Below, in pieces: positions 43,139 to 51,510 of a stretch of DNA of 64,000 nt. The stretch spans positions 2,604,001 to 2,668,000 of the forward strand of contig NZ_JACHZG010000001.1 of assembly GCF_014193425.1 (NCBI RefSeq). The letters run 5' to 3'. The notes beneath the pieces are model-generated. The model ran no database searches. It saw only the letters and a list, made by a program, of their open reading frames with translations, and had not been told where the DNA came from. Within the stretch, counting starts at the first letter, position 1, and each line of letters opens with the position of its first letter. Source of the DNA: Microlunatus antarcticus. GTDB taxonomy: Bacteria > Actinomycetota > Actinomycetes > Propionibacteriales > Propionibacteriaceae. A program made the translations under genes and the position numbers.

Positions 43139-44875
43139 ATGCCCGAGACGAAGTCCGAGCTCCGGGACGGGATGCGCGTCGACTGGGACGTGCAGATCCC
43201 GGCCGACGACGGCACCCCGCTGGCCGCCGACGTCTACCGCCCCGACGACGACGAGCCGCACCCGGTGCTGGTGGCCATGTGCCCCTACCCCAAGGGGGTG
43301 GCGTTCCAGGAGGCGTACGCGAACCAGTGGAAGGCGCTCGCCGGCGACCACCCGGAGGCGCTCGAGGGCTCGACGAACGCCTACCAGTCGTGGGAGTACC
43401 CCGACCCCGAGCAGTGGGTCCCCCACGGCTACGTCCTCGTCCGCGTGGACAGCCGCGGCACCGGCGGCACCCCCGGCGAGATCGACTTCTTCTCCCCGCG
43501 GGAGACGCAGGACCTCTACGACGCGATCGAGTGGGCCGGCGCGCAGCCGTGGAGCAACGGCAAGGTCGGGCTGAGCGGCATCTCGTACCTGGCCACCAAC
43601 CAGTGGCAGGTCGCCGCACTGAACCCGCCGCACCTCGCCGCCATCGCCCCCTGGGAGGGCGCGGCCGACTACTACCGCGAGTACACCCACTCCGGCGGCA
43701 TGATCTCGGAGTTCATGCCGAACTGGATGAAGGCGCAGGTCATCCCCTTCCAGCACGGCAACCCCGACGGCCTGGTCAACCCCAACAACGGGCGTCGCGT
43801 CACCGGAGACGTCGAGGTGCCGGCCGACGAGCGCGAGCGGCTCCGCATCGACCCCGGCGCCACGTTCCTGGAGCACCCGCTGGCCGACGACTTCTACGCC
43901 GACCGCACGGCCCGGCTGGAGGACATCACCGTGCCGCTGCTGTCGTCGGGCAACTGGGGTGGCGTCGCGCTGCACCTGCGCGGGAACACCGAGGGTTTCG
44001 TGCGGGCCGCCTCGGAGCAGAAGTGGCTCGAGATCCACGGCTACGAGCACTGGACCGAGTTCTACACGCCGTACGGTCGCGAGCTGCAGCGCCGCTTCTT
44101 CGACCACTTCCTCAAGGGCGAGGACAACGGCTTCGACACCCACCCCCGGGTGCAGCTCCAGGTCCGCCACCCCGACCACTTCGAGCTACGGCACGAGGAC
44201 GAGTGGCCGCTGGCCCGGACCGCGTGGACCCCGTACTACCTGGACCTGGCGGGCGAGGGGCTCGGCACCGCCCTGCCCTCGACCGCGGCGTCGACGTCGT
44301 ACGAGCCGCGGAAGACCCGGCTGCAGCTGCGGACGAAGCCGTTCGCAGAGCAGACCGAGATCACCGGTCCGGTCGCCCTCAAGCTGTTCGTGAGCTCCGC
44401 GACCACCGAGGCGGACCTCTTCGTCACGCTCAGCCTGTTCCGCCCGGACGGCACCGAGGTCCTCTGGTCGTCGGCGATGGAGCCCAAGGCCCCGCTGAGC
44501 CAGGGCTGGCTGCGGACGACGCTGCGGAAGACAGACCCGGCCCGGAGCCTCCCCTACCGCCCGTGGCACACCTACGACACCAACGAGCCGCTGACGCCGG
44601 ACGAGGTCTACGAGGTCGACGTGGAGGTCTGGCCCACGTGCATCGTGATCCCGGAGGGGTACGTGCTGGGCCTGACGGTCGAGGGCACCGACTACGACCA
44701 CGGGCTGCCCGACCCCAAGTACCACTACGGCCGGCCGCAGACGGGCAGCGGCCCCTACTGGCACGAGTACCCGGGCGACCGGGACCGTCCTGAGCTCGAC
44801 GGCACGGTCACCCTGTGGTCGGAGCCCGGCCGGGAGCCGTACCTGCTGCTGCCCGTCGTCCCGCCGACGGCCTGA
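43139..44875 (+). CDS. CocE/NonD family serine hydrolase
   Basis: 578 residues, alpha/beta hydrolase of the X-Pro dipeptidyl-peptidase/cocaine-esterase family. An N-terminal hydrolase part with oxyanion-side DSRGTGGT and nucleophile Ser in GLSGISYLA (about residue 145), a helical cap, catalytic His candidate in HGYEHWTEFY, and a C-terminal jelly-roll from about residue 400 (GPVALKLFVSSATTEADLFV). GAAGGAGG precedes ATG 43139. Last gene of the catabolic cluster; probably cleaves an ester or amide of the substrate. No signal peptide is seen. Confidence 0.88.
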   Translation: MPETKSELRDGMRVDWDVQIPADDGTPLAADVYRPDDDEPHPVLVAMCPYPKGVAFQEAYANQWKALAGDHPEALEGSTNAYQSWEYPDPEQWVPHGYVLVRVDSRGTGGTPGEIDFFSPRETQDLYDAIEWAGAQPWSNGKVGLSGISYLATNQWQVAALNPPHLAAIAPWEGAADYYREYTHSGGMISEFMPNWMKAQVIPFQHGNPDGLVNPNNGRRVTGDVEVPADERERLRIDPGATFLEHPLADDFYADRTARLEDITVPLLSSGNWGGVALHLRGNTEGFVRAASEQKWLEIHGYEHWTEFYTPYGRELQRRFFDHFLKGEDNGFDTHPRVQLQVRHPDHFELRHEDEWPLARTAWTPYYLDLAGEGLGTALPSTAASTSYEPRKTRLQLRTKPFAEQTEITGPVALKLFVSSATTEADLFVTLSLFRPDGTEVLWSSAMEPKAPLSQGWLRTTLRKTDPARSLPYRPWHTYDTNEPLTPDEVYEVDVEVWPTCIVIPEGYVLGLTVEGTDYDHGLPDPKYHYGRPQTGSGPYWHEYPGDRDRPELDGTVTLWSEPGREPYLLLPVVPPTA

Positions 44876-44885
44876 CGACCGCGCT

Positions 44886-44912
44886 CCTGGTCGGGCCTCG
44901 AGCCCGACCAGG
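44886..44912. terminator. Bidirectional terminator hairpin
   Basis: Perfect 11-bp stem CCTGGTCGGGC / GCCCGACCAGG with a 5-base loop, between the convergent CocE-like and aldo/keto reductase genes. Confidence 0.75.
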
Positions 44913-44933
44913 GGTGGGTCCGGCGGCCCGCCC

Positions 44934-45806
44934 TCAGACGAAGAGCGGCGCCATGTCCCAGCGGCGCTCGAGGTCGGCCATGACGTCGCCGTCCGGGCGC
45001 TCCGCACCGCCCTCGAAGAAGCGGTCGACCGCGTCGAGGACCAGGGGCAGCACGTGGATGTCGCCCACGGTGTTCAGGAAGACGTCGGGGCGGCCGAGCA
45101 CCCAGGCCACGGCGGTGTCGATCGCCGCCGGGTCCTTCAGGGGCTCGTACCAGGTGGCGGCGTGCTGCGTCGCCCCGTCGGCCCACGGGGCCTTGGTGAT
45201 CGACTTGATCGTCTGCACCGCGACGCCGCGTGAGGCGCACACGGCGGCCAGCGCCTCGAACTCGTCGAGGTAGGCCTCGTTGCGCGCCATCGGGAAGTTG
45301 TAGGGCAGCAGCACGGAGCTGAAGTCGAACTGGTCGAGCGAGCGCAGGTGCTGCTGGGCGACCGTGATGCCGTGGCCGGTGACGCCGACGTGGCGGACGA
45401 GACCCTCGTCGCGGGCCCGTACGGCGGCCTCGAGCACCCCGCCCGGGGCGTACGCCTGCTGCCACTCCGCCTCGTCGACGAGGTTGTGCAGCTGGAGGAG
45501 GTCGACGTGGTCGACCCCCATGCGCTCGAGGGACTTGTTGATCTCCGTCCACGCCGCTTCGGCCTCGCGCTCCCCCGTCTTCGTGGCGAGGAACACCTCG
45601 TCGCGGTGGTCGGCCAGGAACGGGGCGAGCCGCAGCTCCGCCTCGCCGTAGCTGGCGGCGGTGTCGATGTGGTTGAGGCCGTGACGCCGGACGAGCTCGA
45701 GGGTGGTGTCGGCCTCGTCCTGGGTCACCTCGGAGAAGGCGGCGGCGCCGAAGATCACCCTCGTGCTCGCGTGACCGGTCGTTCCGAAGGGGAGCAGCGG
45801 GATCAT
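44934..45806 (-). CDS. Aldo/keto reductase
   Basis: 290-residue TIM-barrel oxidoreductase. Catalytic Asp and Tyr in HIDTAASYGEAE near residue 47, Lys in FLATKTGERE near 73 and His region in VDLLQLHNL near 101. The nicotinamide-binding C-terminal part is shorter than in NADPH-specific yeast-type enzymes. Substrate unknown; it stands apart from the catabolic cluster behind a terminator. ATG 45806. Confidence 0.88.
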   Translation of the reverse strand: MIPLLPFGTTGHASTRVIFGAAAFSEVTQDEADTTLELVRRHGLNHIDTAASYGEAELRLAPFLADHRDEVFLATKTGEREAEAAWTEINKSLERMGVDHVDLLQLHNLVDEAEWQQAYAPGGVLEAAVRARDEGLVRHVGVTGHGITVAQQHLRSLDQFDFSSVLLPYNFPMARNEAYLDEFEALAAVCASRGVAVQTIKSITKAPWADGATQHAATWYEPLKDPAAIDTAVAWVLGRPDVFLNTVGDIHVLPLVLDAVDRFFEGGAERPDGDVMADLERRWDMAPLFV

Positions 45807-45871
45807 GGACGCGATTATGCGCCGAGCAGCCCGCGGACCTGCGGGAGGTCGGCCGCGACCGGTGCCGACCC

Positions 45872-46816
45872 TCAGGCGTCGAGGCGGAGCGGCGGCAGCG
45901 CCCGGGCGATCTGCTCGCGGTCGGGCTCCAGCCACGGCGGCAGCCGGAGGTGGCGACCCAGCTCGAGCAGGGGCTCGTCGATCGCGAAGCCGGGTGCGTC
46001 GGTGGCGATCTCGAAGAGCACGCCGCCGGGCTCGCGGAAGTAGATCGACCTGAAGTACTGCCGGTCCAGGATCTGGGTCACGTTCACGCCGCGACCGAGC
46101 AGCTCCTGCTGCCAGGTCGTCATGGTCTCCAGGTCCGGCGCGCGGAAGGCCACGTGGTGGACCGTCCCGCCGGCCTGCAGCCCGCGGTCCCGGACGCCCG
46201 CGGTCACGTCCACGAGCGCGCCCGACCCGCTTTCGGCCATGCCGAAGCGGGCGCGGTCCGCACCCTCCTGCGGCACGGTCATGCCCAGCAGGTCGGTGAG
46301 CATCCCGGCGGACGGGTCGAGCTGCTGCTCCGAGAGCGTGACGGCGTGCAGCCCGCGTACGGCGTGGTCGGCGGGGATGTCGGCGACGCCGTCCCACCCC
46401 GATCGGTGGTCGCCCTCGGCGGCCACGAGGTCGAGGACCATCCCGTTCGGGTCGCGGAACGTGAGGACCTCCTCCGCGTCACGGCTCGCGGGGGCGTCGA
46501 CGTCGACGTCGAGGCTCCGGAGCCGCTCGTGCCACCAGCCCAGCGACGAGCCGGGCACGCTGAAGGCGGTCGTCGTGGTCATCCCGGCGCCCTGGCGGCC
46601 CTGGGTGACGCCGGGCCAGGGGAAGAAGGTGAGCAGGCTGGACGGGCTGCCCTGCTCGTCGCCGTAGTAGAGGTGGTAGCTGTCGGGGGCGTCGAAGTTG
46701 ACGGTCTGCTTCACCAGCCGGAGGCCGAGCACCCGGGTGTAGAAGTCGACGTTCGACTGCGGGTCACGGGCGATCGCCGTGACGTGGTGGATCCCGTGGG
46801 GCTCGACCGGGGTCAC
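45872..46816 (-). CDS. VOC-family ring-cleaving dioxygenase-like protein (PcpA/MhqO type)
   Basis: 314 residues made of two glyoxalase/VOC modules. Likely metal ligands: His in GIHHVTAIARD near the N-terminus, His in GTVHHVAFRAPD and Glu in GVLFEIATDAPG near the C-terminus. FFPWPGVTQGRQGAG in the first module is typical of the PcpA/LinE/MhqO group of hydroquinone dioxygenases, many of which respond to quinone stress. GTG 46816 overlaps the stop of the DUF3099 gene as GTGA. Confidence 0.85.
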   Translation of the reverse strand: MTPVEPHGIHHVTAIARDPQSNVDFYTRVLGLRLVKQTVNFDAPDSYHLYYGDEQGSPSSLLTFFPWPGVTQGRQGAGMTTTTAFSVPGSSLGWWHERLRSLDVDVDAPASRDAEEVLTFRDPNGMVLDLVAAEGDHRSGWDGVADIPADHAVRGLHAVTLSEQQLDPSAGMLTDLLGMTVPQEGADRARFGMAESGSGALVDVTAGVRDRGLQAGGTVHHVAFRAPDLETMTTWQQELLGRGVNVTQILDRQYFRSIYFREPGGVLFEIATDAPGFAIDEPLLELGRHLRLPPWLEPDREQIARALPPLRLDA

Positions 46817-47169
46817 CGGGTGCCGGCCACCCGCTCGTCGTCCTCCTCGGACATCACGACGCCCTCGACGTAGTCCGGCTCCGGACCCGCGGTCAGCTGA
46901 CGGGCGTCGTCGGGAGCGCCCCCCTGGGCGGGCTTCTGCCGACCGGTCTCGTTGGCCTGGTTGGCCAGCAGCACGCCCATGTACGGCAGGAATACCGCGC
47001 CGGCGAGCATGACCCACTGCAGCCACCCGTGGGCGACGGTCACCGCGAGGATGAAGCACGCCGTCCGGAAGGCCATGGTGATCGTGTAGCGGCGGATGCG
47101 CTGGGAGGTGTCGACGCTGGTGCCCGCGCGTGCGGTGGTGATGCTCGGGGTGATCGGGTGGGCAGCCAT
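46813..47169 (-). CDS. DUF3099 small membrane protein
   Basis: 118 residues with two membrane helices (ITMAFRTACFILAVTVAHGW and VMLAGAVFLPYMGVLLANQA) preceded by SQRIRRYT, the arrangement of DUF3099, an actinobacteria-specific family of unknown role. The C-terminal half is polar and acidic. Translationally coupled to the following dioxygenase gene through a 4-base overlap. Confidence 0.85.
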   Translation of the reverse strand: MAAHPITPSITTARAGTSVDTSQRIRRYTITMAFRTACFILAVTVAHGWLQWVMLAGAVFLPYMGVLLANQANETGRQKPAQGGAPDDARQLTAGPEPDYVEGVVMSEEDDERVAGTR

Positions 47170-47367
47170 GTCGGACCTTCTCGTCGTCGTCGAACGGTGT
47201 CGTGCTGGTCGGTGCTACGCCCCCCTCCGGGGACACTTCTTCAACGCCTTCTCCAGACGGCCTAGTCCGGTCCGTCAGCCCGCTCCAAGAGTTATTCGAG
47301 GCCGTCCCGCACGGATGCACCGGGCTCCTACCGATGTCGTGAGACGGGACTCGATCCGTCGCCCATT

Positions 47368-47381
47368 CGAACACGCGTTCG
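47368..47381. promoter_or_regulatory. LexA-type SOS box
   Basis: CGAAC-ACGC-GTTCG, a perfect match to the actinobacterial/Bacillus-type LexA core CGAAC-N4-GTTCG; extended to TCGAAC-N4-GTTCGT it differs at one position from the mycobacterial consensus. It overlaps the -35 position of the promoter of the small gene at 47402, 21 bases upstream of its start. Confidence 0.65.
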
Positions 47382-47389
47382 TATTGACC

Positions 47390-47395
47390 TAGGAT
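47390..47395 (+). promoter_or_regulatory. -10 box of probable leaderless small-gene transcript
   Basis: TAGGAT lies exactly 6 bases before GTG 47402 and 17 bases from the SOS-box-overlapping -35 position. No ribosome binding site is present. Confidence 0.55.
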
Positions 47396-47401
47396 CGGGC
47401 C

Positions 47402-47638
47402 GTGGTCTACCACCCCGTCGAGCCGTCCGCGAAGCACGTGTGGGTCCGGGCCAGCGGCGAGCACGGCCAGCCCGTCGCCGGCGTCGTCCTGGCCTGGCAG
47501 CACGCTCCCCTCCACAACATCGGCGGGTCCGCCTGGCAGGCCCTGGTCGCCACGACCCCGTTCGACGACACCCTGATCATCGGGTGGGTCGACGCCTCCC
47601 GGCTCGTCGAGCTGCGCGACCCGTCGCCGACGTCGTGA
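47402..47638 (+). CDS. Small hypothetical protein with HVWV motif, first of tandem pair
   Basis: 78 residues, no family recognised. It starts VVYHPVEPSAKHVWV (first residue fMet) and continues with GVVLAW, SAWQALVA and WVDASRLVEL, suggesting a small all-beta, SH3-like fold. The next gene encodes a clear paralogue. The GTG start is supported by the leaderless -10 box and by the codon bias that follows. Behind a LexA box, so expression may rise after DNA damage. No signal or membrane segment. Confidence 0.65.
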   Translation: MVYHPVEPSAKHVWVRASGEHGQPVAGVVLAWQHAPLHNIGGSAWQALVATTPFDDTLIIGWVDASRLVELRDPSPTS

Positions 47639-47874
47639 CCCCGCCGACCCCGACGCCCGCCCCGCCGCCGACCCCGTCGCACCGTCACGTCTGGGTCGAC
47701 TGCAGCGGCGGCTACACCTGCCCCGGGCTGATCATGGCGTGGCGCCGGGACCCGTCGGGCTGGCAGGCGCAGGTCGCCGTGGTCCGCGACCGCTCGGTCT
47801 TCGTCCAGTGGACGCCGGCGGCCACCCTGCACCCCGTGACGGACGACGGCCTGAGCAGCAGGGTGACCCGCTAG
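47635..47874 (+). CDS. Small hypothetical protein with HVWV motif, second of tandem pair
   Basis: 79 residues, paralogous to the preceding protein: after a Pro/Thr-rich start it reads RHVWVDCSGGYTCPGLIMAW, then SGWQAQVAVV and VFVQWTPAATLHPV, aligning with HVWV, VLAW, AWQALVA and GWVDASRLVEL of the first. It has two added cysteines (DCSGGYTC). GTG 47635 overlaps the previous stop as GTGA, so both are made from one message. Function unknown. Confidence 0.62.
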   Translation: MTPPTPTPAPPPTPSHRHVWVDCSGGYTCPGLIMAWRRDPSGWQAQVAVVRDRSVFVQWTPAATLHPVTDDGLSSRVTR

Positions 47875-47894
47875 CCCGGGCCGACCCCGTACGG

Positions 47895-48104
47895 CTAGCC
47901 GGTCTTGCGACGGAACGTCCGCTTGGTCTCGACGCGGCCGTGCGCGTGGCCCGGCGTCTGCCCGGCGTCGAGGTGGTCCTCGCCGTGGCGGGCCTTCTTG
48001 GCGTCCAGGGCCTCGCGGAACCTGCGCTTCGTCTCCTCGGCCGGGCTCTCGCTCGGCGGCTGCGTCCCGGGCTCGTCCGTGGTCTCCGGCTCGTTGGCGC
48101 TCAT
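47895..48104 (-). CDS. DUF5302 small protein
   Basis: 69-residue, highly charged protein. The core ETKRRFREALDAKKARHG and the C-terminal ETKRTFRRKTG match the DUF5302 family of actinobacterial small proteins of unknown role. ATG 48104; the longer frame upstream is non-coding. Convergent with the HVWV pair. Confidence 0.78.
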   Translation of the reverse strand: MSANEPETTDEPGTQPPSESPAEETKRRFREALDAKKARHGEDHLDAGQTPGHAHGRVETKRTFRRKTG

Positions 48105-48190
48105 GGCGCCATTGTGTCCCCTGTCCGGAGGACCGCAGGCCCGGCACCCTCGGCCGCACACTGTTCTCAGGCTCGCTAAGGTTTTTCGGA

Positions 48191-48206
48191 CAGGTCCATA
48201 CAGGTC
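48191..48206. promoter_or_regulatory. CAGGTC direct repeat upstream of the NCS1 permease
   Basis: CAGGTCCATACAGGTC: two hexamers 10 bases apart within an imperfect GACAG...CTGTC palindrome, 23 bases before the permease start. Candidate operator for the GntR/UTRA regulator of the operon. Confidence 0.4.
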
Positions 48207-48228
48207 TGTCTCGACGCGCAAGGTGGAG

Positions 48229-49737
48229 ATGACGGACACCGTGAACACCCAGGTCCCGAGCACGCTCGAGGACCGGCCGAGCCGCGCGCCCTCGGGCGTG
48301 GAGGCCAACGGCCTCAACGTGATCCCGGAGGAGGAGCGCCACGGCCGCCCGGCCTCGCTGTTCTGGCCGTGGTTCGGCGCGAACATCTCCGTCCTGGGCC
48401 TGAGCTACGGCTCGTTCGTCCTCGGCTTCGGCGTGTCCTTCCTCCAGGCGACCGTCGTCGGCGTGGTCGGGGTGGTGGTGTCCTTCCTGTTCTGCGGCTT
48501 CGTCGCCATCGCCGGCAAGCGCGGCTCCGCGCCGACGCTGGTGCTCAGCCGGGCCGCGTTCGGGGTCCTCGGCAACCGGATCCCCGCGTTCCTGTGCTGG
48601 GTCCTGACCGTCGGGTGGGAGACCGTCCTGACGATCCTCGCGACCCTGGCCACGGCGACCGTCTTCTCCCGGCTCGGCTGGGCCAGCGGCAGCCCGACCA
48701 AGATCATCGCGCTCGTCGTGGTGGCCGGTCTCGTGATCGTCGGCGGCGTGATGGGCTTCCGCGTGATCATGCGGCTGCAGAAGATCATCACCGTGGTCAC
48801 CGGCGTGCTCACCATCGCCTTCATCCTGCTGTCGTCGTCGCACGTCGACCTGGGCGCGGTCGCCGCGGTGCCCGCGGGGTCGGGCCAGGCCGTCATCGGC
48901 GCGCTGGTCTTCGTGATGACCGGCTTCGGGCTCGGCTGGGTGAACGCGGCCGCCGACTACGCCCGCTACCTCCCCCGGTCGGCGTCCAGCGCCGGCGTGG
49001 CGGGCTGGACCACCTTCGGCGCCTCCGTCGCCCCCGTGGTGCTGCTGGTCTACGGGCTCCTGCTCGCCGGTTCCTCGGACACCCTGAGCACGGCGGTCGG
49101 GGCCGACCCGATCGGCGCGCTGGCGGACCTCCTGCCCACCTGGTTCCTCGTGCCGTTCGTGCTCGTCGCGGTGCTCGGCCTCGTCGGCGGGGCCGCGATG
49201 GACATCTACTCCTCCGGGCTGTCGCTGCTCGCGGTCGGCATCCGCGTCCCCCGCTACGTGGCCGCGCTGGTCGACGGCGTGCTGATGGTGGCGGGGTCGA
49301 TCTACGTCGTCTTCTTCGCCGGCGACTTCATCGGGCAGTTCATGGGCTTCCTGATCACGCTCGGCGTGCCGGTGGCTGCGTGGTGCGGGATCATGCTCGC
49401 CGACGTCGCGCTGCGCCGACGGGCGTACGCCGAGCCGGAGCTCTTCGAGCCGGCCGGTCGCTACGGGGCATTCCGGACCACCGCCGTCGCCACGCTCGTC
49501 GGGGCCACCCTGCTCGGCTGGGGGCTGGTCACCAACGCCAGCGCGGGCTGGCTCAGCTGGCAGGGCTACCTGCTCGGCCCGCTCGGCCTGGGCGGTCGCG
49601 ACGGCGCCTGGGCGTACGCGAACGTCGGCGTCCTGACCGCCCTGGTCGTCGGGTTCGTCGTGACCCTGCTCGCCTCCCGCCGTCGTGTCCGCGAGCAGGA
49701 GGCGGCGCCGGTCGACGGGGTGCGGACGCCGGCATGA
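48229..49737 (+). CDS. NCS1 family cytosine/purine-type permease
   Basis: 502 residues, 12 membrane helices, nucleobase:cation symporter-1 family (FWPWFGANISVLGLSYGSFV; RAAFGVLGNRIPAFLCWVLT; GWVNAAADYARYLPRSASS). It imports a nucleobase-like or nucleoside-like compound. First gene of a four-gene operon with a GntR regulator, an ADP-ribosylglycohydrolase and a PfkB kinase. ATG 48229 follows AAGGTGGAG closely. Confidence 0.88.
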   Translation: MTDTVNTQVPSTLEDRPSRAPSGVEANGLNVIPEEERHGRPASLFWPWFGANISVLGLSYGSFVLGFGVSFLQATVVGVVGVVVSFLFCGFVAIAGKRGSAPTLVLSRAAFGVLGNRIPAFLCWVLTVGWETVLTILATLATATVFSRLGWASGSPTKIIALVVVAGLVIVGGVMGFRVIMRLQKIITVVTGVLTIAFILLSSSHVDLGAVAAVPAGSGQAVIGALVFVMTGFGLGWVNAAADYARYLPRSASSAGVAGWTTFGASVAPVVLLVYGLLLAGSSDTLSTAVGADPIGALADLLPTWFLVPFVLVAVLGLVGGAAMDIYSSGLSLLAVGIRVPRYVAALVDGVLMVAGSIYVVFFAGDFIGQFMGFLITLGVPVAAWCGIMLADVALRRRAYAEPELFEPAGRYGAFRTTAVATLVGATLLGWGLVTNASAGWLSWQGYLLGPLGLGGRDGAWAYANVGVLTALVVGFVVTLLASRRRVREQEAAPVDGVRTPA

Positions 49738-50474
49738 CCACCTCGGTCCCGCTGAGCAAGCCCGACGCCGTACGGGAGCGCATCGTGGCCGAGATCAGGT
49801 CCGGCGAGCTGGCCCGCGGCGAGCGGCTCCCCGGCGAGCACGCCCTGGCGGAACGGTTCCAGGTCAGCCGGGCGACCGTGCGCCAGGCGCTGGCCGAGCT
49901 GCAGCGCGGCGGCTACATCGCCACCCAGGCCGGCTCCGGGTCGTTCGTCACCTATGACGGCCGCGCGCTCGCGCCGACCCAGAGCTGGTCGGCGGAGTTC
50001 GCCGCGCACGGGCTCGACGCCACCTCGCGCGTGCTGCGCTTCGAGCGCGTCCAGGAGGACCCGGCGCTGGCGGCGTGGCTGGGGCTGGGCTCGGACGACT
50101 TCCTCGCCGTCGACCGCGTCCGCGTCGTCGACGGCACGCCGGTCTCGCTCGAGCACAGCCGGCTGCCCTTCCGCCCCGCGCTGGCCGACCTCACCGCGGA
50201 ACGTCTCGTCGACGGCAGCCTGACCGCGAGCCTCGCCCAGCGCGGCGTCGTGGTCGCGCACTTCGAGGAGTGGGCACGGCTGACGCTCCTGGGCGCGCCC
50301 GAGGCCGAGGCGCTCGAGCGGGCCGTGGGCGACCCCTGGCTGCAGCTCTTCTCCGTCGGGCGGAACGAGGCCGAGGAGGTCGTCGAGTTCGTCACGAGCT
50401 GGCTCGACCCGAACCACTTCCACCTGCACCACGACAGCGCGAGGAGCAGCCGTGCCGACCACGGAGGTGCCTGA
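49734..50474 (+). CDS. GntR family regulator with UTRA domain (HutC subfamily)
   Basis: 246 residues. The winged helix (AVRERIVAEIRSGELARGER; FQVSRATVRQALAELQRGGY) is followed by the UTRA sensor (from about residue 85: TQSWSAEFAAHGLDATSRVL, LEHSRLPFRPALADL). Its ATG overlaps the permease stop, and the next gene starts inside its 3' end, so it is probably a local repressor controlling its own operon. Confidence 0.9.
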   Translation: MTTSVPLSKPDAVRERIVAEIRSGELARGERLPGEHALAERFQVSRATVRQALAELQRGGYIATQAGSGSFVTYDGRALAPTQSWSAEFAAHGLDATSRVLRFERVQEDPALAAWLGLGSDDFLAVDRVRVVDGTPVSLEHSRLPFRPALADLTAERLVDGSLTASLAQRGVVVAHFEEWARLTLLGAPEAEALERAVGDPWLQLFSVGRNEAEEVVEFVTSWLDPNHFHLHHDSARSSRADHGGA

Positions 50475-51510
50475 GCCCACCGATCGCCGCCGGACGGACC
50501 CGCGCCCGACGTCCCGCACCGACCGGGCCGAGGGAGCGCTCCTCGGGCTGGCGATCGGCGACGCGCTCGGCATGCCGACGCAGGACCTGTCGCGCGACAC
50601 GGTCCGGAGCCTGTTCGGCGGCCTGCGCTGGTTCGAGCCGGGCCCCGAGGCGAACACGATCAGCCGCGGGCTGCCCGCGGGCCACGTCACCGACGACACC
50701 GACCAGGCGCTGATCGTCGCGCGCGCCCTGGTCGCCGGGGACGGCCACGTGCGGGCGGAGCGGCTCGCCCGCGACCTGCTGGCCTGGGAGGCCCGGATGG
50801 AGGCCGACGGGTCGCTCGACCTGCTCGGCCCGTCGACCCGACGGGCGCTGACGGCGCTCGCCGACGGCGCGGACCCGGGCGAGTCGGGCCGGTGGGGCGA
50901 CACGAACGGCGCCGCGATGCGGATCGCCCCCGTGGGCCTGGTCGTCGGGCCCCGGCCGCTGGACCGGCTCGTCGACCGCGTCGCCGAGGTGTGCACCCTG
51001 ACCCACAACACGGGCGTCGCCATCGCCGGCGCGTCCGCGGTCGCCGCCGCGGTGAGCACGGGGGTCGACGGCGGCTCGTACGAGGACGCGCTGGACGCGG
51101 CGGTGCTCGCGGCCCGTCAGGGGGCGCGACGGGGCGCCTACGTCGCCGGCTCCGACGTGGCCACCCGGATCGTCTGGGCGGTGGACGTCGTACGCGGGGC
51201 GAGCTCCGAGGCGGCCGCGCTCGACGCGGTCTCGTACCTCGTCGGGACCGGCATCGCCACGCAGGAGTCCGTCCCCGCCGCCTTCGCCCTGCTCGCGCTC
51301 GCCCCCCACGACCCCTGGCGGGTCTGCCTCGCCGCGGCGGACCTGGGCGGCGACAGCGACACCGTCGCCGCCATGGCCGGGGCGCTGGGCGGGGCGCTGA
51401 ACGGCGCGTCGGCCTTCCCGCCCGAGGCGGTCACGCTCGTCACCGCCGGCAACGACCTCGACGTGGTCCCCCTCGTCCACGCGCTGCTGGCGCTGCGGGA
51501 CGGCACGTGA
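50452..51510 (+). CDS. ADP-ribosylglycohydrolase family protein
   Basis: 352 residues, all-helical ARH/DraG fold. Mg-binding motifs are intact: GLAIGDALGMP near residue 33, the HVTDDTDQA stretch near 79, WGDTNGAAMR near 149 and GGDSDTVAAMAGALGGA near 303. Members cleave N-glycosidic bonds of ADP-ribose-modified proteins or of small ribosylated compounds. Encoded between a transporter/regulator pair and a sugar kinase, so a small ribosyl compound is the more likely substrate. GTG 50452 overlaps the regulator by 23 bases. Confidence 0.87.
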   Translation: MPTTEVPEPTDRRRTDPRPTSRTDRAEGALLGLAIGDALGMPTQDLSRDTVRSLFGGLRWFEPGPEANTISRGLPAGHVTDDTDQALIVARALVAGDGHVRAERLARDLLAWEARMEADGSLDLLGPSTRRALTALADGADPGESGRWGDTNGAAMRIAPVGLVVGPRPLDRLVDRVAEVCTLTHNTGVAIAGASAVAAAVSTGVDGGSYEDALDAAVLAARQGARRGAYVAGSDVATRIVWAVDVVRGASSEAAALDAVSYLVGTGIATQESVPAAFALLALAPHDPWRVCLAAADLGGDSDTVAAMAGALGGALNGASAFPPEAVTLVTAGNDLDVVPLVHALLALRDGT

